Source: Alkalihalobacillus sp047302405
Lineage (GTDB): Bacteria > Bacillota > Bacilli > Bacillales > Bacillaceae_D
Assembly: GCF_047302405.1 (NCBI RefSeq)
Contig: NZ_CP154853.1
Span: forward strand, 2,728,001-2,792,000
DNA: 64,000 nucleotides
Direction: 5' to 3'
The position numbers and the translations under genes are program-made. The stretch's first letter is position 1. Each line of letters opens with the position of its first letter. The notes under the pieces are model-generated. The model was not told the origin of the DNA. It was given only the letters and a program-made list of their open reading frames with translations, and made no database searches. Positions 9,402-18,748 of the stretch are shown in pieces.

Positions 9402-10139
9402 CTAACCTCTTATTAACTTTAATTTTTGTGGACAATCTGTAATGATTCCGGTCACACCAGCCTGTATAAGTTTTGCCATTTCCTTTTCCTCGTTCACCGT
9501 CCATGTATAAACTTCTAAGTTCTTTTTTTTCGCTTTTCTAATATCTTCCTCCCCAATATTCAAAAAATAGGGATGAAGTGAGTAAATGGGAACATTAAAA
9601 AGGCGTGTATATTGATAATGCTCTACTAAATTCGACATATACAAGAGACCAATCTTCACTCTACTTTCTAGTTTTTTTAACCGATGCAAACATTGATGGT
9701 CAAATGAAGAGACAACGACACTATCTATCCTGTTTTTTCTTATCAAAAAATTTGTCAATTTTCTTTCAATGTCCGGATACTTATGAGGTATTTTCAATTC
9801 AATATTAATTAAAATATGTGAGGGAACTAACTCAAATACCTCTTCAAGTAAAGGAATTTTCTCGCCTCTGAACTTTTCATTAAACCATTGTCCGCAATCA
9901 AACGATTTCAATTGTGGAACGGTCATATCTGCTATTTTTCCAGAGCCATTTGTCGTGCGATTGATGTGCTCATCATGGCAAACAATGAATTCATTGTCTA
10001 CCGATAAATGGATATCAAGTTCTATCGCATCACAACCATGTTGCACTGCTAATGCAAATGCAGCTAAAGTATTTTCTGGTGCGTCTTTGGATGCTCCTCG
10101 GTGGGCAATAATGATTGGTTCTTTCTTTGAAATGTTCAT
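9402..10139 (-). CDS. Cytoplasmic glycerophosphodiester phosphodiesterase
   Basis: 245-residue GDPD-family enzyme hydrolysing glycerophosphodiesters to glycerol-3-phosphate and an alcohol. The catalytic pattern is intact: IIAHRGAS near residue 10, PENT, E-L-D-I-H-L metal site, CHDEHINRTTNG loop. No signal peptide, so it acts inside the cell (UgpQ-like). I chose the ATG at 10139 because GGGAG lies 8 bases before it; the longer frame to 10202 adds 21 residues without a ribosome site or family similarity. It sits alone between the ROK repressor and the glycosidase operon terminator. Confidence 0.92.
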   Translation of the reverse strand: MNISKKEPIIIAHRGASKDAPENTLAAFALAVQHGCDAIELDIHLSVDNEFIVCHDEHINRTTNGSGKIADMTVPQLKSFDCGQWFNEKFRGEKIPLLEEVFELVPSHILINIELKIPHKYPDIERKLTNFLIRKNRIDSVVVSSFDHQCLHRLKKLESRVKIGLLYMSNLVEHYQYTRLFNVPIYSLHPYFLNIGEEDIRKAKKKNLEVYTWTVNEEKEMAKLIQAGVTGIITDCPQKLKLIRG

Positions 10140-10289
10140 CACTGTTTCTCCCTTCTGGTTTAGATAAGCCTGCACCTTACGACCTTTTGCTGTTTTTCTC
10201 ACTCACAAGAAGCTTTCTCCAAACTTAAGAAGTAAACTTTTAAAGGTAGCTTTTACACCAATGGGTATCACCTTACTTAATGTTAAAGA

Positions 10290-10320
10290 TTGCTGATTGA
10301 GCACTCATCTCAATCAGCAA
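10290..10320 (-). terminator. Terminator of the sugar-kinase/importer/glycosidase operon
   Basis: Perfect 12-base arms (TTGCTGATTGAG / CTCAATCAGCAA) with a 7-base loop, followed on the minus strand by TCTTTAA. It lies 66 bp after the glycosidase stop codon, so the six-gene operon from 17455 ends here and the phosphodiesterase has its own promoter. Confidence 0.8.
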
Positions 10321-10385
10321 ACCGTGACGTATGTCGCTATTACATCATTTCAAAATTGACTATTTCCAACATACACTTTAATATT

Positions 10386-12500
10386 CTATTCTTGATGTGC
10401 TTCAATCTTAATTACCTCATTATATATGTGGCTTGGAACCTTTAACTTCCTGCCATCATGCTCACATTTTTGTCCATTCACTTTAACGATACTTTTTGCA
10501 AAATTTGGTGGTAAATAAAAGATAATTTCGGACACATCATTTCTCTTTGGAGGTATAATTTTGGCATGCAGCACTTTCCCTTCAACTACTGCCTCATAGC
10601 TCATTGCACCAAACTCTGTAAGGGCATCATGAATATGAATGCCATCACCTTCTGAGAACCATTCACAAGGGGTACCTAAACCTAAATGTAGAGACTGTTC
10701 CTCTTCATGAATAAGCATACGGCGAAGCAAGATAATATAAGTTGCATGACCATATATGTGGGGCAACGTATCATTCCAAGCTAAACGGTATTCGTTAAAG
10801 ATTCCTTCTGGAAATCCATGTGTAGATGTTGTATGTTCTAACATGGCATCAAAATGCTCCGCAACCTTCTTGTAATCCCCTTGCAATAGCCGTGTTTGGG
10901 TAACGTATGTTGACATGTAAGGATGAATGGCTTTCATCGGTAACTCAATGACTTCCCCCATATCTTCCTCCGCACCGTCCCAAGAACAAACACCTTCGAC
11001 AAACGTCTTTTCTGCTTCTTCCATTGTTGCCAAAACTCTTGAATCAAAAGCATCGAAAACAGGATAAGGAAAAACCGACTTGATATTACTCCAATGGGTT
11101 CCTTTCAATTCATAACTTGGAGGGAAATAATTCACTCCTGACCGTTCCAAAGCTTTAAGTACATCTTGTTTATAGCTCTTAAATTCTGCCAAATAGGTAG
11201 CAGCATCCTCTTCTTTACCTACATATTGAGCCAACTTAGAAAAACAGATTAATCCTCGTAAACTCCACAAATCATAACCAACAATATGATATTCCCCATT
11301 CCATAAACATTCCCCGTCAGCTAAAGAGTTTGGCATTAACCCAAAGTAAGGATCATTTACTGGCAAGTCCTTCCTTCGTGTTTTCACGATCCAGTCAGCT
11401 GCCTTTTTTAAGCGAGGATAGACCTCATTTAACCAACCCGCATCTCGACTCAACATGTAATATTGATAAAGCCCCCACAACCCTTGCCCTGTCCCATCAA
11501 GTTGACCACGATGACTCATTAACGAACCGTCCTCATTTTCCGTCCGCTCCCAAAATGAGGCCAATGTATCAAAAGCTTGCTTTGTAAAATTTAGCATCTG
11601 AACGGAATAATTGATAAAAGCGGCATCACGCGTCCAAAACCGGTCATAAAATCCAACACCTGGATGAATTTCACCTCGATCTCTCGTCATAAAAGTATAG
11701 ATAATTGACGCCTTTAACGTATGGATAGCTTTTTTATGAGGGATGCTGAGTTGTGTCCCTTCGTTCAAAAAGTCTTCCCAAAACTGTTCGACTTCAAGAC
11801 GAGCAGTATCATGACCAACATCAGGCCTTAACTTATCAGCATCATTAACTAATGCAAAAACGAAACGGACATCGACTAAAGATTCTTCCCCTGAATCCAA
11901 TTCTGAAGTAAAAACAATAGTTGAGTTTTCAACTGAAATATGAACATTTACTTGCTTTGGTAATAGGAATAAAATTTTTCCATTCACATAACCAATCCAA
12001 TGGGTTTTGTCATCTTTCAATTCAATCGGTCTGAATGAAGGAACTCCTTTGGAAAAGTGCTCTGTTATTTCTATCTTCATTTCAGCCGTTTCTTTGGTAC
12101 CTGATTTATTTTTCATCCTCAATCGCAAATAATTAAGATAATTTTTTTCTGTTGTATCCATCCCATCAAATGGGGCATTTTTAATTGGACCAACAAACAT
12201 TTCCGTCTGATATTGTAAAGCCTCATCTACGATAACATCGGTTAAGACAATTGGGAGATATCCTTTTTTCAACTCCTTGATAACTCCATTGTTATAGCGG
12301 ATAAATGCCCCACTACGGTTTACCGCAGCTAGTGATACCTCTCTTCTTTGTCCTAATTTCATAGAGACACTCGGTGTAATTCTAGTCCCTTGAAGATAAT
12401 CTTTCAAACCAATTAATGTATACGAGTTTTCATAATACTCAGCTTCTGTATGACAACTTTTAAGAGTTTCTTTATCTACTAGTTTTAGTTGATTAGCCAT
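10386..12500 (-). CDS. Six-hairpin (alpha/alpha)6 glycoside hydrolase, specificity unassigned
   Basis: 704-residue cytoplasmic protein with no signal peptide. The N-terminal third (about 1-240) is beta-rich; the middle (about 250-610) is an (alpha/alpha)6 toroid of the glucoamylase/trehalase superfamily, shown by DRFWTRDAAFINY near residue 290, QLDGTGQGLWGLYQYY, and helical repeats. The C-terminal 70 residues form a small beta domain. Acidic residues suitable for catalysis occur in WTRD and in DGAEEDMGEVIE near residue 525, but I cannot assign a GH family. Last gene of the importer operon: it probably cleaves the imported oligosaccharide to sugars for the ROK kinase. Confidence 0.78.
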   Translation of the reverse strand: MANQLKLVDKETLKSCHTEAEYYENSYTLIGLKDYLQGTRITPSVSMKLGQRREVSLAAVNRSGAFIRYNNGVIKELKKGYLPIVLTDVIVDEALQYQTEMFVGPIKNAPFDGMDTTEKNYLNYLRLRMKNKSGTKETAEMKIEITEHFSKGVPSFRPIELKDDKTHWIGYVNGKILFLLPKQVNVHISVENSTIVFTSELDSGEESLVDVRFVFALVNDADKLRPDVGHDTARLEVEQFWEDFLNEGTQLSIPHKKAIHTLKASIIYTFMTRDRGEIHPGVGFYDRFWTRDAAFINYSVQMLNFTKQAFDTLASFWERTENEDGSLMSHRGQLDGTGQGLWGLYQYYMLSRDAGWLNEVYPRLKKAADWIVKTRRKDLPVNDPYFGLMPNSLADGECLWNGEYHIVGYDLWSLRGLICFSKLAQYVGKEEDAATYLAEFKSYKQDVLKALERSGVNYFPPSYELKGTHWSNIKSVFPYPVFDAFDSRVLATMEEAEKTFVEGVCSWDGAEEDMGEVIELPMKAIHPYMSTYVTQTRLLQGDYKKVAEHFDAMLEHTTSTHGFPEGIFNEYRLAWNDTLPHIYGHATYIILLRRMLIHEEEQSLHLGLGTPCEWFSEGDGIHIHDALTEFGAMSYEAVVEGKVLHAKIIPPKRNDVSEIIFYLPPNFAKSIVKVNGQKCEHDGRKLKVPSHIYNEVIKIEAHQE

Positions 12501-12533
12501 CGTTATAACCTCGCCTTTTATTAGTTTTTAAAG

Positions 12534-13271
12534 TTATTTAGGAAAATACCGTACACGCGATTGATAAGCTTCTACCAGTTGTTGATTCCTTTCATGTCCT
12601 TTTTCTCGATTGGCACTCACAAACAACGGGGGTCTAAATCCAGACTCAGCACAAATAGTCACCACCTCAGCTATAATCATTTGCATAATCAAAATACCCG
12701 CTTGCGTTGAAGTAGGACCATAAAAAGTCCCAAACCGTTCTTCCTTAAGCATTGCATCTCCCAATTGACCACAATTATCAATCACAATATCGGCTATATC
12801 GGTAAGCTTCAGTCCCTCCTCATGTCTTGAAGGCGTCTGTTTCGAATGAGTTTCACTAGTGATCGCTACGACATGTAACCCTTTCCGTTTACCTTCTAAA
12901 GCAATTTCAATAGGAACAGGATTAATACCAGAATTAGAAATGACAATCAGGACTTCATCAGCTTCTAACTTATAACCGGATAACAATACTTGACCATATC
13001 CATGCATGCGCTCCAACAATGTCGCACGACCAATATTCAATTCCATTAAAGAAGGTTCTAACATTGCATTAATACAGGCCAGTCCTCCCGCTCGATAAAA
13101 AACATCTTCACCGATCATATGAGAATGACCGCTTCCAAATATATGCAAAACCCCTCCTTGCTTAATTGAATCGGCTATCCTCTTTGCTGTCTTACAAATA
13201 GCATTCATCTGAGTACTTCGAATTTGTTCATTTAATTTATGAATCATTTCAAAATAGGCTTCTGCTGACAA
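12534..13271 (-). CDS. SIS-domain protein (UPF0309 type)
   Basis: About 245-residue sugar-isomerase-fold protein. The SIS phosphosugar-binding motifs are present: GGVLHIFGSGHSHM near residue 45 and VLIVISNSGINPVPIEIA near residue 115. Families of this type bind phosphorylated or N-acetylated sugars; no reaction is established for UPF0309. I prefer the TTG at 13271, which has GGAGG eight bases upstream (the GGAGG itself overlaps the upstream ATG at 13286, which is only weakly served by AAGGG). Located between the glycosidase and the permeases, so it likely handles the phosphosugar made from the imported glycan. Confidence 0.8.
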   Translation of the reverse strand: MSAEAYFEMIHKLNEQIRSTQMNAICKTAKRIADSIKQGGVLHIFGSGHSHMIGEDVFYRAGGLACINAMLEPSLMELNIGRATLLERMHGYGQVLLSGYKLEADEVLIVISNSGINPVPIEIALEGKRKGLHVVAITSETHSKQTPSRHEEGLKLTDIADIVIDNCGQLGDAMLKEERFGTFYGPTSTQAGILIMQMIIAEVVTICAESGFRPPLFVSANREKGHERNQQLVEAYQSRVRYFPK

Positions 13272-13310
13272 AATGACCGCCTCCATAAAACTATTAACCC
13301 TTCTGCTTGC

Positions 13311-14132
13311 TTATTTAATCCCCGTCATCGAAATACCTTGGATAAAGTATCGCTGTAAGAAAATGAACATAATAATAAGTGGCAATGTCGCCATTGTAGC
13401 TCCTGCCATTAATAACGGAAAGTTTGTAACATGTTGTCCTTGTAACGTAGCCATCGCTACCGACAATACTCTCATATTATTAGAACTGGTCATGATTAAC
13501 GGCCACAGTAAATCATTCCACGATGCTTGAACAGTAAATATAGTTAAGGCAACAAGTCCTGGGCCTGATAATGGTAAGAATATTCTCCAGTAAATCCCAA
13601 AATAAGAGCAGCCATCAATTTTTGCAGCATCTTCTAACTCTTTCGGAATGGTCATGAAAAATTGCCTTAATAGGAATGTACCAAAAGCGCTAAAGAAACC
13701 AGGAACAATTAACACATAAAACGTGTCCAACCAATTTAACATCCTCATCAAGCCATAGCTTGGAATCATAATAATTTGAATCGGGACCATTAAAACAGAC
13801 AGTGTTAAGAGGAAAAGTACATTTTTAAAAGGAAAATCTAACCTTGCAAAGGCGTATGCAGCCATTGAACACAAAATTAACTGTCCAAGGGTTCGACCTA
13901 CAACGACAAGGGTCGTGTTTATGTACGCTTTCGCAAAATTGATCGTCTCGGTCACATCAATATAATTCCCCCATTGCAGTACAGCGGGAAACCAGACAGG
14001 TGGCACTTGCATCGATTCAGTAAATGTTTTTAGTGATGTACTAACCATCCACAAAAACGGAACAATAACAACAGCAATTCCTACAATAAGACAAAGGTGG
14101 ATGAAAAACTTTTGCTTTCCTGAAATCGGCAT
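13311..14132 (-). CDS. CUT1 sugar ABC transporter permease, MalG type
   Basis: 273-residue inner-membrane permease with six predicted helices. The EAA loop is around residue 185 (DAAKIDGCSYFGIYWRIFLPLSGP) and the C terminus ends in the common FIQGISMTGIK pattern of MalG-type subunits. Ribosome site GGAGG upstream of the ATG; 19 bp after the MalF-type gene. Partner of the permease at 14152-15066 and the lipoprotein at 15212-16489. Confidence 0.93.
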   Translation of the reverse strand: MPISGKQKFFIHLCLIVGIAVVIVPFLWMVSTSLKTFTESMQVPPVWFPAVLQWGNYIDVTETINFAKAYINTTLVVVGRTLGQLILCSMAAYAFARLDFPFKNVLFLLTLSVLMVPIQIIMIPSYGLMRMLNWLDTFYVLIVPGFFSAFGTFLLRQFFMTIPKELEDAAKIDGCSYFGIYWRIFLPLSGPGLVALTIFTVQASWNDLLWPLIMTSSNNMRVLSVAMATLQGQHVTNFPLLMAGATMATLPLIIMFIFLQRYFIQGISMTGIK

Positions 14133-14151
14133 ATTCGTAACCTCCCTCCTT

Positions 14152-15066
14152 TTAATTATAATGAACCCATTTTTTTTGCATTTTCATTTGGATGATCGTT
14201 ACGAGCAAAATAAAAATAAATAGAATAAGTGATTGTGCTGAAGCATACCCCAACTCAAAATTTGTAAATCCTACTTCATAGATGCTATATACCATTGTTC
14301 TCGTTGCATCCAAAACGGATCCGCTCCGTGGACTCATGACAAAGATGTAATCGAACACTTGAAATGAATTAATAATCCCAATAACGGAAGCGAAGAATAT
14401 ACTAGGTGTAAGTAAAGGGAGTGTTATCGTAAAAAACTTACGAATAGAACTTGCCCCATCAAGATCAGCGGCTTCATAGTAGGTTTGTGGAATCCCTTGA
14501 AGACCTGCCATCAACAACACGATGTTAAATCCTACACCAGACCAAATGGCAACAAGCATAATCGATAGTAGAACCGTTCTTTCATCTTGTAACCAAGAAA
14601 CACCAGGTAGATTAACCAGTTTTAAAATATAATTAATGATCCCGTAATCTGTGTTGTATAGCCACCTCCACAACATCGCTACAGCTACTGGCATTGTGAT
14701 AACAGGTAGAAAATAAATCGTTCGATAAAAAGAAACACCTTTAATTTTCTGATTCAGCAAGACAGCTATCACTGTTGCAATCGAAATGGAAACAGGAACG
14801 GTAACAAAGGTGTAGAGTACGGTATTCCAAATTGAACGAATAAATTTTTCATCCTGGAAAAGTCGTGTGAAATTTTCCAACCCATTAAATATCGGTGTAC
14901 TCAATCCATCCCATGATGTAAAGCCTAGTCCAAGTGCAACAATCGTCGGCAACGTATAGAAAATCAATAAACCTATGAGAGTAGGGCCAATAAAAAACCA
15001 TGCCCAATAAGTTTCTTCACGCTTTCTTTTTGAGGTACCTTTGTGCTTTGTTGTAGAAGAACTCAA
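14152..15066 (-). CDS. CUT1 sugar ABC transporter permease, MalF type (TTG start)
   Basis: About 304-residue inner-membrane permease with six predicted helices and an EAA loop near residue 205 (EAADLDGASSIRKFFTITLP). The upstream ATG at 15081 lies inside the Shine-Dalgarno sequence (ATGGAGGTGAT), so translation most likely begins at the TTG at 15066, eight bases after GGAGG. The resulting N terminus (M-S-S-S-T-T-K-H-K-G) is short and polar, as usual for the cytoplasmic end of MalF-type proteins without the extra periplasmic insertion. Confidence 0.9.
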   Translation of the reverse strand: MSSSTTKHKGTSKRKREETYWAWFFIGPTLIGLLIFYTLPTIVALGLGFTSWDGLSTPIFNGLENFTRLFQDEKFIRSIWNTVLYTFVTVPVSISIATVIAVLLNQKIKGVSFYRTIYFLPVITMPVAVAMLWRWLYNTDYGIINYILKLVNLPGVSWLQDERTVLLSIMLVAIWSGVGFNIVLLMAGLQGIPQTYYEAADLDGASSIRKFFTITLPLLTPSIFFASVIGIINSFQVFDYIFVMSPRSGSVLDATRTMVYSIYEVGFTNFELGYASAQSLILFIFILLVTIIQMKMQKKWVHYN

Positions 15067-15091
15067 CAATATCACCTCCATTTTTCTTATA

Positions 15092-15124
15092 GAAGAGGTG
15101 CACGATTAAGCCGGCAACCTCTTC
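15092..15124 (-). other. Intercistronic hairpin after the binding-protein gene
   Basis: Eight-base arms GAAGAGGT and ACCTCTTC around a GC-rich loop lie between the binding-protein stop and the permease start. There is no U-run. It occupies the same place as the hairpin at 1435-1461 in the first importer and probably protects the upstream mRNA segment (inference). Confidence 0.4.
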
Positions 15125-15211
15125 GAAAAACTACAAATGCCATCATTTCTTATCTCTAAACGTAGGAGATGTAAATTTTCTTATCCATTCAACAATTCCT
15201 GATTAGTCAAT

Positions 15212-16489
15212 TTACTGTTCGTCTGCTAAAATTCGATTCATCTCATCGGCGATTTTCTGGCCTGCTTCTTCGACAGTCTGCTGCCTATTAAAAAAGTTGG
15301 TCATTTCATCAAATTCAACGGTTTGCCAACTAGCTGTCTCAATAGAAATTGGATATGGTGCTCCAAATTCCATGCTATCTACAATTGCTTGGAAATCAAG
15401 TGGTAATGACTCAAATAAAGCCCCCTCTGTTCCACTGTAAGTCGGAGTAGCAAGTCCAGATTTCCCTAGTTCTAGATTGGATTCTTCATCTGTTAAATAC
15501 TTAATCAAAGCCCAAGCTTCATCTGGATGGTCCGTGTTGGAATTCATGACAAAACTTAAACCATGGACAACGGACGCTTTTCCAGCAGGTCCAGCAGGAA
15601 GTTGGGCAATTCCTAAATCATCCCCTAACATCTCATACAACGCTGGAGTATGGACATCAATAGCTGGCATCATGGCAACCATTCCCGATCCCATAAATTG
15701 ATTCGGCACTGTCTCGGCTTGTTGTTGCATTGTTGGAGAGACTTCTTCCTCATACATCATATCGTACAAAAATTGTAACCCTTGTTGCGTTTCTGGCAAA
15801 TCAAACCCAGATTCTGTCCCTTCTTCATTGATGATATATCCACCCGCTTGGTAAATAAAATTATAGTAACCGTTTTGAGGTTCTGTATTTGCCAGGAATC
15901 CATACTGTTTACCATTGTCTGTTTCCTTGGTCAGTTTCTTTGCATTTTCTCTAATATCATCCCATGTCCAGGTGTCATCAGGATAGTCAAGTCCAGCTTC
16001 ATCAAATAACCTTTTATTATAGAAAAACACCGTTACACTTAGAAAATGTGGGATTCCATATTGTTCGTCATTAAATGTGTACATATCAATTACACTGTCA
16101 TCGTATTGACTAGTATCCATTCCATCATTTTCAACATAAGAATCCAAACTGCTAAGAAGATTATTCATAGCGAACTTTTGAAAGTTTGGTCCATTCATCC
16201 AAAGAACATCTGGGCCACTTCCACCTGCAATACTCGTTCGGATTTGATCCCAATACCGTGCCCATGGGGTATTCGTAACATTCACTTGGATATGAGGATA
16301 ATCTTCATTTAATCTTTCGATAGACTGTTCTAATAAAGGATCGAACGTTTGATCCCATACCGCTAATTCAAGTGTGACAGTCCCTTGTTCATTCGTAGCA
16401 CTTCCGCCACTGGAAGAACAGGCAGTTAAAATAGAGATGACTAAAAAGAGAACCACAACAAAAGCAGAAAGACTTTTACATTTTTGCAT
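15212..16489 (-). CDS. Extracellular sugar-binding lipoprotein (family 1 solute-binding protein)
   Basis: 425-residue binding lipoprotein. Signal peptide with lipobox I-L-T-A-C at about residues 20-24 followed by a Ser/Gly linker. The mature part shows family-1 features: LELAVWDQTF at the N terminus, the PDVLWMNGPNF loop near residue 95, and a YGIPHF motif. It captures the oligosaccharide for the permeases just downstream. Second gene of the operon, 27 bp after the ROK kinase. Confidence 0.93.
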   Translation of the reverse strand: MQKCKSLSAFVVVLFLVISILTACSSSGGSATNEQGTVTLELAVWDQTFDPLLEQSIERLNEDYPHIQVNVTNTPWARYWDQIRTSIAGGSGPDVLWMNGPNFQKFAMNNLLSSLDSYVENDGMDTSQYDDSVIDMYTFNDEQYGIPHFLSVTVFFYNKRLFDEAGLDYPDDTWTWDDIRENAKKLTKETDNGKQYGFLANTEPQNGYYNFIYQAGGYIINEEGTESGFDLPETQQGLQFLYDMMYEEEVSPTMQQQAETVPNQFMGSGMVAMMPAIDVHTPALYEMLGDDLGIAQLPAGPAGKASVVHGLSFVMNSNTDHPDEAWALIKYLTDEESNLELGKSGLATPTYSGTEGALFESLPLDFQAIVDSMEFGAPYPISIETASWQTVEFDEMTNFFNRQQTVEEAGQKIADEMNRILADEQ

Positions 16490-16516
16490 TTAAATGACCT
16501 CCTAATGAATTGTAAT

Positions 16517-17455
16517 CTATTTAAATACTAGTGAAGCTGCTCCTAAAACCCCAGATTTTGTCGGCAATGTTCCAAAGGAGATATGAAGATCATTCTTTGG
16601 ATATCTTTTAGTTATCTCTTGTTGCATTGGTTCAAGTAAATAAGTACCAGCACGACTCAATCCACCACCAATAATAATATTTTTAGAGCCAAATAAATGA
16701 ATGCAGTTAACGATCGATATCCCTAACCATTCACCCGCTTCCCGAAACAGCTGTAAGGAGTAGCTATCACCTTTACAGGCTGCCTCATGTATGTGATGAG
16801 CCTCTAATCGTCCGTTAATTTCTGCATATTGCTTCAGTATCGTCTTTGTCTCTCCCATGTCATTTCTAGCTCGTTCAATTAAAGCGGAAGCAGAAACATA
16901 TTTCTCGAGACATCCTTGATTTCCACATATGCATTTTTTCCCGTTTGGTATAATACTCATATGCCCTAAATTGATCGTTTCTACTTTTGTCCCATTAGAG
17001 AAACCCTTTATGACATGGCTAGCACCAAGACCTGTTCCAATACAAATAAATAAATAATCTGCCATGTCTGCTGCAGAATAATTCTGTTCTCCTAATGCTC
17101 CTGCTACAGAGTCACTAACTAAACTCACATCTAGGTTTAAATAATGTTCCATATTTTTCACTAATTGTATATTTTCCCATCCTAAGTTGACAGCATTTGC
17201 AACAACTCCTCTCTCAATATCAAGTATCCCAGGGCTCGCTACACCTACTCCTGTTAATCGATCATCAATACCATTGCTATGAATAAACTGTTTGACAGTT
17301 TTACAAATCCATTCTATATCTGCTGAATGATAAACGTTTCTTTTTAATAAAAGTGACTGAAACTCAACTAGTTCACCCGCACTAGTTACAAGTCCCATTT
17401 TTATATTGGTTCCTCCAATGTCCACGCCAATCGCTAGTTTACTGGTTTGTATCAT
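16517..17455 (-). CDS. ROK-family sugar kinase (glucokinase-like)
   Basis: 312-residue cytoplasmic kinase expected to phosphorylate a hexose or amino-hexose at O6 using ATP. Features: phosphate-1 motif GVDIGGTNIKMG at residues 9-20, sugar-site GVASPGILD, SVAGALGEQ, IGTGLGASHVIKG phosphate-2 loop, zinc motif CICGNQGCLEKY near residue 180, and adenosine motif IIIGGGLSRAG. No HTH, so it is an enzyme, unlike the ROK repressor at 8032. First gene of the operon, directly behind the promoter at 17554-17582. Substrate not decided. Confidence 0.9.
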   Translation of the reverse strand: MIQTSKLAIGVDIGGTNIKMGLVTSAGELVEFQSLLLKRNVYHSADIEWICKTVKQFIHSNGIDDRLTGVGVASPGILDIERGVVANAVNLGWENIQLVKNMEHYLNLDVSLVSDSVAGALGEQNYSAADMADYLFICIGTGLGASHVIKGFSNGTKVETINLGHMSIIPNGKKCICGNQGCLEKYVSASALIERARNDMGETKTILKQYAEINGRLEAHHIHEAACKGDSYSLQLFREAGEWLGISIVNCIHLFGSKNIIIGGGLSRAGTYLLEPMQQEITKRYPKNDLHISFGTLPTKSGVLGAASLVFK

Positions 17456-17520
17456 GTCTCCTCCCCCTATCTACCTTTTCACAGTAAAATGTGATCTTTA
17501 ATATTTTTATCCTATCCATT

Positions 17521-17549
17521 TTAGTTTGTTGCTTTCCGAAATAAACTAA
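17521..17549 (-). promoter_or_regulatory. XylR-like ROK operator
   Basis: Imperfect dyad with outer arms TTAGTTTGTTG (17521-17531) and, after 7 bases, AAATAAACTAA (17539-17549). TTAGTTT...AAACTAA with AACA/TGTT inner bases is the layout of the classical Bacillus XylR operator (established knowledge). It starts 5 bp downstream of the -10 hexamer of the kinase operon, a repressing position. The ROK repressor at 8032-9210 is the natural candidate. Confidence 0.7.
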
Positions 17550-17553
17550 CAAA

Positions 17554-17582
17554 ATCGTATCATTTTAAGAATTTTCTGTCAA
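17554..17582 (-). promoter_or_regulatory. Sigma-A promoter of the sugar-kinase operon
   Basis: On the minus strand: -35 TTGACA (17577-17582), 17-base spacer, -10 TACGAT (17554-17559). It faces the ROK kinase gene, whose start lies about 100 bp downstream. Confidence 0.75.
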
Positions 17583-17670
17583 TAACTTATTATCAGAAAA
17601 TTTAGATTTCATGTATTTATGTTGAAAATAGGCTAAAATAAAAGTACCTTAGCTCCTCTCAACATATAAA

Positions 17671-17714
17671 GGGGTAGTTCAAAAAGGACTGTTTTCACCT
17701 TTTTGGACTACCCC
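17671..17714 (-). terminator. Terminator of the Gfo/Idh operon
   Basis: A 17-base stem (GGGGTAGT...CAAAAAGG against CCTTTTTG...ACTACCCC, one G-U pair) closes a 10-base loop. On the minus strand it is followed by TTTATATG. It lies about 60 bp after the oxidoreductase stop codon. Confidence 0.8.
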
Positions 17715-17773
17715 AAAACAAATATACAGATGTGCACCTTCTTCCACTCGATAATAGTCTTCCTTTGAGTTTT

Positions 17774-18748
17774 TTATAGTGAAATTACTTTATTAAATTC
17801 ACTAGATTTATAAGCAGTCAAAGCAACCTCCATGGACTTTAACCCATCATACCCTGTTATAGAAGGCTTCCTTCCTTCTTCTATACAATTAACAAAATCT
17901 TTAATTAAACCAAAATCCATATTCCTCCCATAAAAGACATGACTTAATGACTTCTCTCCGTTTGAAAACAATCGAAAATGCTCACTAAAAGCATCCGCCT
18001 TTACGGTTTGCTTTGTGCCTATTACTTCAATCGTTGCATCTCCAAAAGTCGGATATTGAGGAAATCTGGACCAACTTGAATCATGTGTGGCAATAACACC
18101 ATTTTCAAATTCTAGAGTCAGAATTCCCGCATCATCAATATCGATATCATGAAAATATGAATCGACGACTGCATATACTTCAGTCACTTCTTTTCCTAAA
18201 TACCATCGCATAATATCAACCATATGCACTGTATGATCTAATACAGCACCACCTCCTGATTGTGCCTTTTCAATAAACCACCCACCCGGATTTTGTCCAC
18301 GGTTCGTTGTACGGAAGGCGACAATCTCACCTAGTTCCCCATTATCTATCCTTTGTTTTAGTTGTTGAATTGGTGAACTAAACCGGACTGGATAGGCTAT
18401 CTGTAAAATCACATCATGCTCTTCACAAACTTGAATCATCGTTTTAGCATCTTCAACCGTTGTTGCTATTGGTTTTTCGCACAATATATGCTTGTTAGCT
18501 TTCGCGGCATTTAGAACCATTTCTTTATGACGGACATTTTCACTACATATAATGACAGCATCCATTTCCTCTTCTAAAAAAATCTTCTGATCACAAAAGT
18601 GCTTCGTTTGATACTGTTTGGCTGCTTCTTCCCCTCTTTTTACATCATCATCAAAGATCCCTACTAACTCTACATTTGATAGCTTCATCAAACTGTTTGC
18701 ATAGCTATGTGCATGCATATGGGCGAAACTCATCATTCCAATCTTCAC
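17774..18748 (-). CDS. Gfo/Idh/MocA-family NAD(P)-dependent sugar oxidoreductase
   Basis: 324-residue dehydrogenase, probably acting on a sugar, inositol or keto-sugar. N-terminal Rossmann fold (about 1-120; GMMSFAHMHAHSYANSL replaces the usual GxGxxG glycine pattern, an oddity) with the catalytic lysine in CEKPIATT near residue 93. C-terminal alpha/beta domain with the conserved G-G-A-V-L-D-H-T-V-H-M-V-D-I-M-R-W-Y motif near residue 170. Start ATG overlaps the stop of the 231-residue protein by 4 bases, so the two are translationally coupled. Last gene of the Gfo/Idh operon. Confidence 0.88.
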   Translation of the reverse strand: MKIGMMSFAHMHAHSYANSLMKLSNVELVGIFDDDVKRGEEAAKQYQTKHFCDQKIFLEEEMDAVIICSENVRHKEMVLNAAKANKHILCEKPIATTVEDAKTMIQVCEEHDVILQIAYPVRFSSPIQQLKQRIDNGELGEIVAFRTTNRGQNPGGWFIEKAQSGGGAVLDHTVHMVDIMRWYLGKEVTEVYAVVDSYFHDIDIDDAGILTLEFENGVIATHDSSWSRFPQYPTFGDATIEVIGTKQTVKADAFSEHFRLFSNGEKSLSHVFYGRNMDFGLIKDFVNCIEEGRKPSITGYDGLKSMEVALTAYKSSEFNKVISL

